Positions 10,965-20,203 of a stretch of DNA of 64,000 nt are shown here, piece after piece (positions within the stretch are counted from its first letter, which is position 1; each line of letters starts with the position of its first letter). This DNA comes from Yponomeuta sedellus. Taxonomy: Eukaryota; Arthropoda; Insecta; Lepidoptera; Yponomeutidae. The stretch covers positions 19,320,986-19,384,985 of the forward strand of contig OW203722.1 in assembly GCA_934045075.1 (NCBI GenBank), read 5' to 3'. The position numbers and the translations under genes are program-made. Below the pieces are notes generated by a model. The model saw only the letters and a list, made by a program, of their open reading frames with translations. It was not told the origin of the DNA and ran no database searches.

Positions 10965-12574
10965 ATGGACCAAGAACTTCGGGCTGAGATGGAAGAATTG
11001 AAGAGGCAGGTCAAAAAACTGTCGCGGCGGCGTCGCCGCCGGCGATATGACAGCCGAGAAGACCGGCGCCAGCGCTACCGCTCGCGATCTCGATCTGCCT
11101 TTTCTGCTAGACGTGATCACAGTCGTGATCGCAGCCCTAGCAGACACCGAAATAGCTACAGCAGGAGCCGGAGTGTTGAAGAGGATTACGGTAAGTTTTA
11201 AGAATTATTTTTAGGTTGTGAAAATTTTCTATGGACGGCCATGCTCTTTTTAGTAATGGTGAAAAAGCTAATTGTTTTGGCCCTTGACCTGATCGGATTA
11301 TTTCTCTAGAGCTTTCACGAGAGGCTAGCCGTGAGAATGTTTTTCGTATTCGGTTGAGTATATGAACACTGGCCTGCGCATTGGAGCTTTCACGAGAGGT
11401 TAGCCGCGCGGCAATACAGTTTACCAGAAACTTTTGTCTCAGCTTCGAGGTTATATCTTGCATTTAGAGCTATCACGAGAGGTTAGCCAATGCTACATGA
11501 AATACTTCCATACTGCAGTTAACACTGATAGAACTTTCACGAGAGGTTAGTCACTGGTGTCTTATACAGAGTGATTGCAAGGCATACCTACCTATATATA
11601 ACAATGTCCCTAAGAGCTCTCACGAGAGGTTAGCCTGTGGACATATTATGCATTAATCACTGAATGTTTTCCAACACATATTTTCATATCCGACTTCAGA
11701 TCAACCGGAGAATGAGCCCGCAGCCCCAGCCGAGCCCATATTCCTGTCTGATCCGGTGGCACTGACAGACCCTGCAGTGCTGACTGAACCATCAGCTGTA
11801 ATTGAACCAGCAGGCCTCCCTAGTGAAATTGAGGATATTCTAGGCAGTGAAGGGCTACAGAACCAACCAAAAGGCATCTCCATACACCCCAGAATCGAAA
11901 CAAGATGGGCAGCAATCCTAATGTCAGGGCTGTCAGAAGAATCCAGACAATCCATACAAAAGAAATATACCCTGCCAGAAAATTGCCCACTTTTAAAACC
12001 ACCCAAACTAAATGAGGAAGTGGCAGCCACTATGAATGAAAGCGGTCTCAAAAGGGACAAGAGAATTGCCGAAAAACAATTGGCCTTAAGTACAGCTGTC
12101 TCTTGTATCGGCCAAGTGCTCAACACAATGATTGAAAATGACAGCAGCTGTCTAAAACAGATAGAAATACTGAATGATGCGGCAAGGATGATGTGTAGCA
12201 TCATTCAAAGTGACTCTGTCACTAGGAGAACGCTGATCCTCCCAGGTCTAAATAGGGATATGAAGGCCCTTATGGAAAAGACTGAAATATCCGAATTCCT
12301 ATTTGGCGACAAATTACAAGACAAAGTTTCTGCCTGCAAAGCTGTGAAAAAGTCTGCACAGGAGCTTAAAAACACCCCAGCCACTCATACTACAAAGAAA
12401 GCATTAAACTACCGAGGCCCGCCGAAACTAACTCCTCATCCGAACGGGCCCAAGGAGAAGAAGACACCGAGGAGGCCACCCTTTCACCGCGTCCAGGCTC
12501 CACCAGCTCAGCGTCCTCGTTCTCCTCAGAAGCAGTCCCACCAACGCCGACGTCCGGGACCCTACCGTCGCTAA
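10965..12574 (+). CDS. DIRS gag-like protein, two exons, RS-rich N-terminus
   Basis: Exon 1 is 10965-11190 and ends with one base of a codon at G|GTAAGT. Exon 2 is 11700-12574 after TTCAG and supplies the other two bases, so the frame continues and gives about 366 aa. Residues 1-25 look like a short coiled coil followed by seven consecutive arginines; residues 30-75 are arginine/serine dipeptide-rich (YRSRSRS, SRSRSVEE), like the RS domain of splicing factors. Exon 2 starts acidic and proline-rich, has a helical middle with a cysteine/methionine stretch, and ends basic (RRRPGPYRR). Its 3' part overlaps the pol frame from 12370. The start is the first ATG after the terminal repeat. The splice is inferred; unspliced, exon 1 reads only four codons past the donor to a stop at 11199. 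A nucleic-acid-binding Gag role is from position and composition, not homology. Confidence 0.72.
11191..11699 (+). other. Predicted intron of the DIRS gag gene
   Basis: 509 bp bounded by GTAAGT and a TTCAG acceptor, with stops in the gag frame. Retention in a retroelement implies that the genomic RNA template stays unspliced while gag mRNA is spliced. It carries five 23-bp repeats. Confidence 0.65.
11308..11635 (+). repeat. Five spaced copies of a 23-bp motif inside the gag intron
   Basis: Copies at 11308-11330, 11383-11405, 11466-11488, 11530-11552 and 11613-11635, consensus AGAGCTTTCACGAGAGGTT plus AGCC. Start-to-start spacing is 75, 83, 64 and 83 bp; the sequence between copies is unrelated. 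The invariant core is TCACGAGAGG. A small stem CTTT-CACG-AGAG is possible. Confidence 0.93.
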
Positions 12575-14448
12575 GTCAGGTACAGACCGGTAGATTGCCG
12601 TACTTTGTCCAGAACTGGGATTGTTTATCATTAAGCCCTACTATACGTAGTTGGATTGTTGGTTACACAATCCCCTTTTCCAGTACACCGCAGCAGACCT
12701 CACACACTAAGAATGATACATTTACACTAGAGGAAAGTTATTTAATTTGTAATGAGATAAAGAAACTGTTACAAATAGGGGCAATCGAACACTGCCAGCC
12801 GGCAAGTGGCCAGTTTTTATCTAGCATTTTTCTCCATCCTAAAGCAGACGGCAGCTGGAGATTTATCTTAAACCTTAAGAACCTAAATAAATTTGTTCAT
12901 ACAGTTCACTTTAAATTAGAGGATGTTAGAACAGCTACTAAACTTATGACTGCAAATTGCTTTATGGCAACGATTGACATTAAAAATGCATATTATTTAC
13001 TATCAATATCAAAACAGGACAGAAAATACTTAAGGTTCGAGTTTAATAACTCCATGTTTGAGTTTACTTGTCTTCCCTTTGGCCTTAGCACAGCCCCATA
13101 TGTGTTCACAAAGGTACTAAAACCAGTCATGAGCTACTTACGTTCTTTAGGTCTCTTATCAGTAATATACTTGGATGACATACTGTGCTTTGGAAAGACC
13201 AGCACACAGTGTATGGAAAACGTATCCATAACCCAGAAACTTCTTATAGGCTTAGGTTTTATTATTAATACAGAAAAAAGCTGTCTCACACCTAAACAAG
13301 AATGCAAATTTTTAGGCTTCATCTTGAACTCTGTGTCACAAACTATTTCATTACCAGATAAGAAAAAGAAGAACATTCTAGAAATGATACAGAAAATAAG
13401 ATCTAGTAACAAATGTAGAATTCTCGATTTTGCTAAGCTTCTGGGACTACTTGTAGCAGCTTCACCGGCAATTGAATATGGGTGGCTCTACACAAAAGTA
13501 TTAGAGAGACATAAGACTTTAGCGTTGAGGCACAACAATGAAAACTATAATAGAAATATATATATCACAGACTCTATCCTAAAAGAGTTGGATTGGTGGA
13601 CCTTACATATTCCTAGTAGTCAATGCAAGTTAAAACAGTTTGATTTTAGCCTCGAAATATATTCTGACAGTTCCCGAAGCGGCTGGGGCATAGTGTGTAA
13701 CAATGAAAAAAGCCATGGACATTGGACAGAGGAGGATAGTAAATACCATATTAATTATTTAGAGCTGCTGGCAGCTTTTTTCGGCTTGAAAACTTTTGCA
13801 TCAAATTTATGTAACTGTGAGATTTTACTAAGAATAGACAACACCACGGCCATAGCTTACATTAATAAGATGGGGGGAACTCGGTTCCCACATCTTAATG
13901 AGCTAGCAAGAAAGTTATGGCAATGGTGTGAAGAGAGACATCTATGGGTATACGCATCTTACATTAGCTCAAAAGAGAATTCAGTAGCAGACCGGGAATC
14001 CAGACGGGCACACTCTGAAATAGAGTGGGAATTATCCCAGTCATCATTTAAGACTATAGTGAACACACTGGGTCAGCCTCAAATAGATCTATTTGCAAGT
14101 AGGGCAAATACCAAATGTGGTGTGTATGTATCTTGGTACCCAGATCCTGATGCCTACACTTCAGATGCCTTCACTATAAAATGGGATAAAATGTTTTTCT
14201 ATGCTTTCCCACCATTTGCCCTTGTAAGCAGAACATTACAAAAAATATTAAGAGATAAAGGAAAAGGCATTGTAGTGGTTCCGTGGTGGCCGTCCCAACC
14301 ATGGTACCCTCTGTATGAGTCCATGGTTGTATCGGAAAAAGTTATTCTTAATCCTAATAATGATTTGTTACTCTCTCCTTCTAGGGACCCACATCCTCTA
14401 CACAGAACTCTGACCTTGATAGCAGCAGTATTATCCGCGAATCCTTGA
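12370..14448 (+). CDS. DIRS pol: reverse transcriptase, RNase H, C-terminal DIRS domain
   Basis: The frame is open from 12370 and overlaps gag by about 205 bp in the -1 frame, without an ATG in the overlap; the first possible near-cognate start is 12595, giving 617 aa. Counting from 12595, reverse transcriptase occupies about residues 40-270, with the active-site motif YLDDIL near residue 193. RNase H follows (YSDSSRSGWG near 357, YLELLAAF, then LRIDNTTA near 418, supplying the acidic residues). The C-terminus has the IDLFASR...W.PDP.A..SDAF...W pattern typical of DIRS/Ngaro polyproteins. Function in the family: copying element RNA into DNA. The stop (14446-14448) touches the recombinase frame. 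Expression by frameshift or splicing is inferred; I found no canonical slippery heptamer in the right frame. Confidence 0.9.
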   Translation, partial: KHPSHSYYKESIKLPRPAETNSSSERAQGEEDTEEATLSPRPGSTSSASSFSSEAVPPTPTSGTLPSLSQVQTGRLPYFVQNWDCLSLSPTIRSWIVGYTIPFSSTPQQTSHTKNDTFTLEESYLICNEIKKLLQIGAIEHCQPASGQFLSSIFLHPKADGSWRFILNLKNLNKFVHTVHFKLEDVRTATKLMTANCFMATIDIKNAYYLLSISKQDRKYLRFEFNNSMFEFTCLPFGLSTAPYVFTKVLKPVMSYLRSLGLLSVIYLDDILCFGKTSTQCMENVSITQKLLIGLGFIINTEKSCLTPKQECKFLGFILNSVSQTISLPDKKKKNILEMIQKIRSSNKCRILDFAKLLGLLVAASPAIEYGWLYTKVLERHKTLALRHNNENYNRNIYITDSILKELDWWTLHIPSSQCKLKQFDFSLEIYSDSSRSGWGIVCNNEKSHGHWTEEDSKYHINYLELLAAFFGLKTFASNLCNCEILLRIDNTTAIAYINKMGGTRFPHLNELARKLWQWCEERHLWVYASYISSKENSVADRESRRAHSEIEWELSQSSFKTIVNTLGQPQIDLFASRANTKCGVYVSWYPDPDAYTSDAFTIKWDKMFFYAFPPFALVSRTLQKILRDKGKGIVVVPWWPSQPWYPLYESMVVSEKVILNPNNDLLLSPSRDPHPLHRTLTLIAAVLSANP

Positions 14449-14474
14449 CCAGAAGAGGTGTCCCACCAGCTTCA

Positions 14475-15392
14475 ATGGATATAATGATAGCGTCTCTGGC
14501 AACCAAGACTAAGAAACAATACGACTCAGCTTTGAACCACTGGATAAAGTTCTGTGCAGATCAGGGTGTGGATCCACTGGCAGGTTTAGTACCAACGGTT
14601 ATTTCATTTTTAACTCAAAAATTTAAGGAAGGCTTATCATACAGTTCTCTAAACTCCTATAGGTCAGCCTTATCTCTTGTTATCGGACCTCATCTAGGAA
14701 ACGATGAACAGATAAAGAGATTTTTTAAAGGGGTTTTTAAGCTGCGTCCAAAGAAGCCCAGATACGAAGAAGTCTGGGATGCTAATATAGTTTTAAATTA
14801 TCTCAACTCGTTAATACCTAATGATACCCTTGGTTTAGAACTTATTGCTAAGAAAACAGTGACACTTCTTGCATTGGTCACCGCTCACAGAGTTCAAACT
14901 CTATCATTGATATTAACTGAAAACATATATGTCAATGAAGAAAACATTAGAATTAAGATTCCTGATTTCATAAAGACTACTGGGCCTCATCGATTGCAGC
15001 CGAATTTAATAATACCATTTTTTAAGGATAATCTCAATATTTGCCCAGCAACAACATTGTTGTCTTATCTTGATGTCACTCGAGATATACGAGGATCTTG
15101 CAAGAGACTGTTCATTACTTTTAAAAAGCCTTACCATGCAGCTTCTCCAACAACACTAAGTAGATGGATAAAATCATCATTGTCCGAAAGTGGTATAGAT
15201 GTTAGAATTTTCTCAGCACACAGCACTAGGCATGCTGCTACATCCAAAGCCTCTGATGGAGGCCTTAGTATTGAGGTAATTAGAAAGGCAGCTGGCTGGT
15301 CGGAAGGCTCCAGTTGTTTTGCCAGATTTTACAAAAGACCAATTATATCTAATTTAAATTCCTTCGCTCAGGCCGTGTGCTCAAGCAAATGA
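14475..15392 (+). CDS. DIRS tyrosine recombinase
   Basis: 305 aa from the first ATG. The frame is open upstream to about 14385, where it begins directly after a TAG that also forms a pyrimidine-rich 3' splice-site-like sequence. The N-terminal region resembles the SAM-like core-binding domain of phage-integrase recombinases (KKQYDSALNHWIKF). Catalytic residues are visible in order: Arg in AHRVQTL, His-x-x-Arg in HSTRHA, and Tyr in ARFYKRP, about 25 residues from the C-terminus, with the usual AGWSEGS between. In DIRS elements this enzyme integrates the circular DNA intermediate and replaces a DDE integrase. No stop or frameshift is present. It ends 160 bp before the internal complementary region. 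Confidence 0.9.
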   Translation: MDIMIASLATKTKKQYDSALNHWIKFCADQGVDPLAGLVPTVISFLTQKFKEGLSYSSLNSYRSALSLVIGPHLGNDEQIKRFFKGVFKLRPKKPRYEEVWDANIVLNYLNSLIPNDTLGLELIAKKTVTLLALVTAHRVQTLSLILTENIYVNEENIRIKIPDFIKTTGPHRLQPNLIIPFFKDNLNICPATTLLSYLDVTRDIRGSCKRLFITFKKPYHAASPTTLSRWIKSSLSESGIDVRIFSAHSTRHAATSKASDGGLSIEVIRKAAGWSEGSSCFARFYKRPIISNLNSFAQAVCSSK

Positions 15393-15551
15393 TTATACTA
15401 GATACTATTATTGTGTATTACTTAATTATGTTAACTATAAGTTGCTAAGAGAACCTTTGATATTTGATAAGGTAATTCAATTGTGACACGAGGAGTATTA
15501 TTAAAATATTTTTTTTTTTTTTACATTTGCACAACTTTCTTCTTTGAACAT

Positions 15552-15658
15552 CTACATAGTTACAAATGAGGACGAGATTACGGAACATAATTATAATGAT
15601 CGGAATAACTTACCAAGTGTATCCGATCCCCAATTATGTGAAGTAATCTCGTCCTCAT
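15552..15658 (+). repeat. DIRS internal complementary region
   Basis: 15552-15591 is the reverse complement of the left edge (10745-10784). 15590-15658 is the reverse complement of the right edge (15860-15928), 69 of 69 by my reading. The two parts share 'AT' at the joint. Confidence 0.92.
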
Positions 15659-15736
15659 GCTGTCCCACCCAACCACTCTTCTAATTAATATACCATATTA
15701 ATTGACCCTTCTAGAAAGTTGTGAGTACTTTGAAAT

Positions 15737-15875
15737 AATGACGTTTGAGATAGCGGGAACGCGAGGTTGTCTATGGGGAGCGTTCAGAAATCTTTATTTT
15801 AAAGGACTTTGAAGATTGTGCAGCGCAGTAGTGCAAAGGTGCATACTACATAGTTACAAATGAGGACGAGATTAC
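15737..15875 (-). repeat. DIRS right inverted terminal repeat
   Basis: Reverse complement of 10755-10893. The element continues 53 bp further to 15928; this outer segment has no counterpart at the left end but is encoded in the internal complementary region. Confidence 0.92.
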
Positions 15876-15928
15876 TTCACATAATTGGGGATCGGATACA
15901 CTTGGTAAGTTATTCCGATCATTATAAT

Positions 15929-16085
15929 TATATGACAGCCGGTACCAACGGCTTAACGTGCCTTGCGAAGCACGGAAGCGCTGGGAAAAATGCCACTAGC
16001 AGTAGTCACGGGACGGTCACCCATCCTGTACCTGACCGCGCCTGTTCTTGCTTAACTAAAGTGATTGATTCCAATATGCGTTAAT
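15929..16085 (+). repeat. Family-A short repeat, 3' half
   Basis: Resumes the copy begun at 10557: ATGACAGCCGGTACCAACGG through CGCCTGTTCTTGCTTAAC and 'GTGATTGATTCCAAT'. Confidence 0.85.
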
Positions 16086-16984
16086 ACACATCCAGGTCTA
16101 CTTTTCTCCATGAACACATACAAGCTCTTGTTTAGTTGGTTAAGTAGGTATATTTGCAAAATTGCAAATACAGTTTTTCATGTTAAGGGCAGGGGTTTCT
16201 AAAAGATCAGTAATAATTACATCAAATACCAGTGACTTGCAAGTACTGCCAGACCAATTTTCGAAAATGTCTCGCCAACTAAAATCAATCACGAGTTCAA
16301 TCTCAACATTACGCTTATTCAGTTGTACGGTCGTGAAAGTCGATACTTATGCATTATTTACAGCGAAATGGGCCTGTATTTATCTCGAAGCGTTGTTATA
16401 ATGCTATCTCGGGCCATGTAAGCGAATGGGCTGAACTAAGCGATTATGGCTTCCGGCGGCGCATCCACTGCCCACCAATTATGCTTGCATGTGCATCTCG
16501 ACTTTCTAACTTACCTTACTTCGTTTCATATTATGATCCAGATTCTGCAGAGCTTACAGTTGAAATTTAACATTCAATTTTGATACGAGTATGGAATATT
16601 TGTATACAGGTTCGATACATAATTTCATTCCTTACGTATTAGGTTTTAATACGTACCTAGTTCTTCCCATTCTACTTGATCAAATGGCAATTCTCGGAAA
16701 CTGTGCTCAACGATTCTCAACTATTGAAATAAAGCTAAACCTTTCTTCACTATCAATAGTTAAATAACTTAAAATTTTCTAAATTTTTCGCACAAATTGA
16801 CCCCATCGAGTTTCGTTTGTGCGAAAAAAAAAAGCGATTGAAGAATGTTAACTAATTTTGATTATTAGCACACTATATTCTCTGTCAAAAATAAAAAAAT
16901 ACTAGTGATAGAATTACTTGAATACGTTGATTAGTTTCCGATTTAGAAGTAAAACAAGTTGTAACCGTACGACGCGGGCCGCCG
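16086..16984. other. No gene seen
   Basis: AT-rich with short open frames only (16162-16401, 16349-16570), neither with recognisable motifs. Confidence 0.4.
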
Positions 16985-17439
16985 GTTACGCTGTGACGTC
17001 ATCGCACAACACGCTCAGTCTGGCTCACTCAGTCCGCTCGTAGGCCGGTATTACAGAAGCGTACTCAAGCGCCAATCTCTACTTAAGACTAGTTTTGAGT
17101 ATGGATTTAATTTTAGAACGTCACTTGAGTCGAGATTCATCAAGCGCGACTCAACTGAGTAATAGCTAATTCGAGAACGATACTTGGGTAGCAATCTCTA
17201 CTTAAGTAAAGATCAAATCTGTATTTATTTACTCAAGTGTGGTCGGAACCACGCTTGAGAGTCGATCGGCCAGTTATTATAATTGTCAATTTGGAATGTT
17301 TATTGCAAAATTCATATATTCAAAAACCTTGATTACAATGACGAAATAGTTAATGATAGCAGCAGCCCCTTAGGCATTTAAGGGACGCTGAAGACCCCTA
17401 CTGCATGGATTCTAATAAGTGTTTATGTGCAAAAACAAT

Positions 17440-17915
17440 TACATTAATATTGGGGTGGTTTCATTGAATAATTTTCACGCAACACAATCACTTCGCGAGC
17501 GCTTCCGTGCTTCGCAAGGAACGTTAAGCCGTTGGTGCCGGCTGTCATATAATGGCAGTCGTTAAGCCATGTCAAAGGCCTTATGGGCTGCTTGATAACT
17601 TCTGACTGTAAGACCCGCTACTGTCCTACAATCCTCCACCAACCTGGAATTGGCCTCCGTGGTAGAGTATGGCTTAACCTCTTGCGATGCAGGAAGAGAC
17701 CCGTGCCCCAGCAGTAGGGACATACAAGGGTTGATAACGAACACAATCACTAGGATATCCTGTACTTTGATAACCAGGCAAGAACGTCACAAACATGAAA
17801 GTACACCGAGACTGTGGTCACTTGTACAAATATATAGCCCCACAGTGGGAATCGAACTCACAAGCTCGGTCTTGGTAACCAAGCGCCTTAGCGGCTAGGC
17901 CAACAAGACAGTCAC
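17440..17915 (-). repeat. tRNA-derived SINE, interrupted by a family-A repeat
   Basis: On the minus strand the tRNA-like head lies at about 17915-17838 (TGGCCTAGCCGCTAAGGCGC = A box; GAGTTCGATTCCCAC = B box). The body follows (TGTTTGTGACGTTCTTGCC, GGATATCCTAGTG) and, beyond the insertion 17493-17739, continues to about 17440 with AGTGATTGTGTTGCGTG, matching the body at 1.68 kb. Confidence 0.8.
17493..17739 (-). repeat. Family-A repeat with 12-bp target duplication
   Basis: Minus-strand copy beginning near CGTTATCAACCCTTGTATG and ending near GAAGCGCTCGCGA, flanked by AACACAATCACT at 17481-17492 and 17740-17751. The perfect 12-bp duplication inside the SINE shows that family A transposes as a unit with a retrotransposon-like target duplication. 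Confidence 0.85.
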
Positions 17916-18017
17916 AAAGAGGAATAAATAAAATAATCAGTAAAACAATCTCAGCTTTTTTATTGCTCATAAATTTGTAACATAATTGACACATATTCAA
18001 TAAATCCGCTGTGTTGA

Positions 18018-19336
18018 AGTTGTCTTTTTATCTTCCTCGAGGAGGATCCTCTCCACTGTGGTGAAGTTGAAGTTTTGTGTTCAACGAGCAGGTTCCTCTC
18101 CACTGCGATGTGGTTGAAGTTTTATGTTTACCGAGCAGGTTCCTCTCTACTGCGGTGAAGTTGAAGTTTTATGTTCAACAAGCAGGTTCCTCTCCACTGC
18201 GGTGAAGTTGAAGTTTTATGTTTACCGAGCAGGTTCCTCTCCACTGCGGTGAAGTTGAAGTTTTATGTTTACCGAGCAGGTTCCTCTCCACTGCGGTGAA
18301 GTTGAAGTTTTATGTTCAACAAGCAGGTTCCTCTCCACTGCGGTGAAGTTGAAGTTTTATGTTCAACAAGCAGGTTCCTCTCCACTGCGGTGAAGTTGAA
18401 GTTTTATGTTTACCGAGCAGGTTCCTCTCCACTGCGGTGAAGTTGAAGTTTTATGTTCAACAAGCAGGTTCCTCTCCACTGCGATGAGGTTGAAGTTTTA
18501 TGTTTACCGAGCAGGTTCCTCTCCACTGCGGTGAGGTTGAAGTTTTATGTTCAACAAGCAGGTTCCTCTCCACTGCGGTGAAGTTGAAGTTTTATGTTCA
18601 ACAAGCAGGTTCCTCTTCCCTGCAGTGAAGTTGAAGTTTTATGTTCAACGAGCAGGTTCCTCTTCACTGCAGTGAAGTTGAAGTTTTATGTTCAATGAGA
18701 GGGTTCCTCTCTACTGCAACGAAGTTGAAGTTTTATGTTCAACAAGCAGGTTCCTCTCCACTGCGGTGAAGTTGAAGTTTTATGTTTACCGAGCAGGTTC
18801 CTCTCCACTGCGGTGAAGTTGAAGTTTTATGTTCAACAAGCAGGTTCCTCTCCACTGCGATGAGGTTGAAGTTTTATGTTTACCGAGCAGGTTCCTCTCC
18901 ACTGCGGTGAGGTTGAAGTTTTATGTTCAACAAGCAGGTTCCTCTCCACTGCGGTGAAGTTGAAGTTTTATGTTCAACAAGCAGGTTCCTCTTCCCTGCA
19001 GTGAAGTTGAAGTTTTATGTTCAACGAGCAGGTTCCTCTTCACTGCAGTGAAGTTGAAGTTTTATGTTCAATGAGCAGGTTCCTCTCTACTGCAACGAAG
19101 TTGAAGTTTTATGTTCAACAAGCAGGTTCCTCTCCGCTGCGGTGAAGTTGAAGTTTTATGTCCAACGAGCAGGTTCCTCTGCACTGCGGTGAAGTTGAAG
19201 TTTTATGTTCCATGAGCAGGTTCCTCTCCACCGCGATGAAGTTGAGTGTTTGTCTTCTACGTGGAGGACCCTCTCCACTGCAGTGAAGTTGACTTTTTAT
19301 GTTCCACAAGGAGGATTCTTTCCACTATGGTGAAGT
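18018..19336. repeat. 47-bp minisatellite, about 28 copies, with 376-bp higher-order repeat
   Basis: The unit includes GAAGTTGAAGTTTTATGTTC then AACAAGCAGGTTCCTCTCC and ACTGCGGT. Variants (TTTACCGAG versus TTCAACAAG; GCGATGAGG; CTTCCCTGCAG; CTGCAACGAAG) recur in the same order eight units later: GCGATGAGG at 18481 and 18857 is a 376-bp step, 8 x 47. Edges are diverged (GAGGATCCTCTCCACTG). Confidence 0.92.
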
Positions 19337-19954
19337 TCCTTGTTCCTTGTTCACATCTCGTTTCAAAACAGCGATTAATGTTCAAATTAAACCACACCGA
19401 CTATGTACAGATAATAGTAATTTAGTAAACCTAAATAAATAGACAGACGTCAAGAGAATTATCTTAATTATCATAACGACATTTGTTACGTTCCGTTCTG
19501 TACTCAAAGCGAATAAATAAACAAGAAGCGTGAACGTTTTGCTTCCTTTAAATATACGGTTCATTACAAACTAATAACTAAATAAAGAAACTTTGAACAT
19601 TTTATTTACGAATACATAAACATTATTTTAGTTTCCTCTGTATATTTGACATAATTTACTAAGTTTCATCGTCACGTTTTTGTAACATGCGTAAAACGGA
19701 ATTAAAATCTACACTTGTATTTTTCTTGTCATAGAAAACAAACTTTGATCATAGACAATCTGATTGCAGTTCTGAATCTCTACTTAAGCAGTGATTGGCT
19801 GATCTCTACTCAAGAACTGTTTGAAAATAAAGGGAGTGCTTGAGCATCGATTCAGCGCTCAAGTAATGATTGGGCGATCTGAGATCAATCTGTGCTTGAG
19901 CATCGTTCTGTAATACCGGCCGTAGTCGTGCGCCCGTGCTAAATACTTTTAAAA

Positions 19955-20074
19955 ATGTCCAATCCAAATACTAGCAAATCATGTGTTGTGCCTAAATATA
20001 AAAATACAACTACTAAATCGCCGGAAAACTTATTTTTTATAGTTCCAAAAGACGTTAAAATGCGAAAAAATTGA
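19955..20074 (+). pseudogene. THAP-domain transposase start, truncated
   Basis: 40 codons from an ATG: the N-terminus of a THAP zinc-coordinating DNA-binding domain, with CVVP and a PENLFFIVPKDVKMRKN segment like the family's start (second zinc cysteine of the CxxxxC pair replaced by tyrosine), then TGA. Complete THAP domains need about 80-90 residues, with more Cys/His downstream, which are gone here. Part of the transposon relic with the YqaJ remnant on the opposite strand; in intact relatives this domain binds the element ends. Confidence 0.55.
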
Positions 20075-20203
20075 TATTTATAGAGTTTTAATAAAACTAT
20101 ATTACATTAGGATAATGATATATTATTATTTTTGACAAAAATATTTTCCTTCCAAAACTTTACACATTTTTCAAAAAGATCATCACAATATTATTATTAT
20201 AAA

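Larger units (their letters stand above)
10745..15928 (+). mobile_element. DIRS-type tyrosine-recombinase retrotransposon, apparently intact
   Basis: The 5.18-kb element has inverted terminal repeats of 139 bp (10755-10893 and 15737-15875) that I read as identical. An internal complementary region at 15552-15658 is the reverse complement of the two outer ends joined: 15552-15591 matches 10745-10784, and 15590-15658 matches 15860-15928. This is the DIRS layout, used in the family to regenerate the ends through a circular intermediate. Inside are gag (two exons), an RT/RNase H polyprotein and a tyrosine recombinase, none with an internal stop. Identical repeats and open frames suggest a recent insertion. 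No target duplication is evident at the split family-A repeat, as expected for recombinase-mediated integration. Confidence 0.93.
17044..19920. mobile_element. 2.9-kb non-autonomous TIR element, 5-bp target duplication
   Basis: Starts GCCGGTATTACAGAA and ends TTCTGTAATACCGGC (15-bp perfect TIR, weaker similarity beyond), flanked by CGTAG on both sides (17039-17043, 19921-19925). About 200-bp subterminal regions at each end are full of CTCAAG/CTTGAG/CTTAAG motifs. No transposase is present; the inside is a SINE, a family-A repeat and a 47-bp minisatellite. Superfamily not assigned. Confidence 0.78.

Noticed and set aside
11308..11635. CRISPR-like array (repeat-spacer pattern)
   Set aside because: Repeats are imperfect, spacing is uneven, the host is an insect, and the array lies in the intron of a retrotransposon with no cas genes.
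11137..12204. Minus-strand open frames of 108-167 codons within the DIRS element
   Set aside because: Antisense shadows of gag without motifs.
12446..12452. GGGCCCA as a -1 frameshift site between gag and pol
   Set aside because: It has the X XXY YYZ pattern, but in the gag reading frame the codon boundaries are GGG CCC AAG, one base off.
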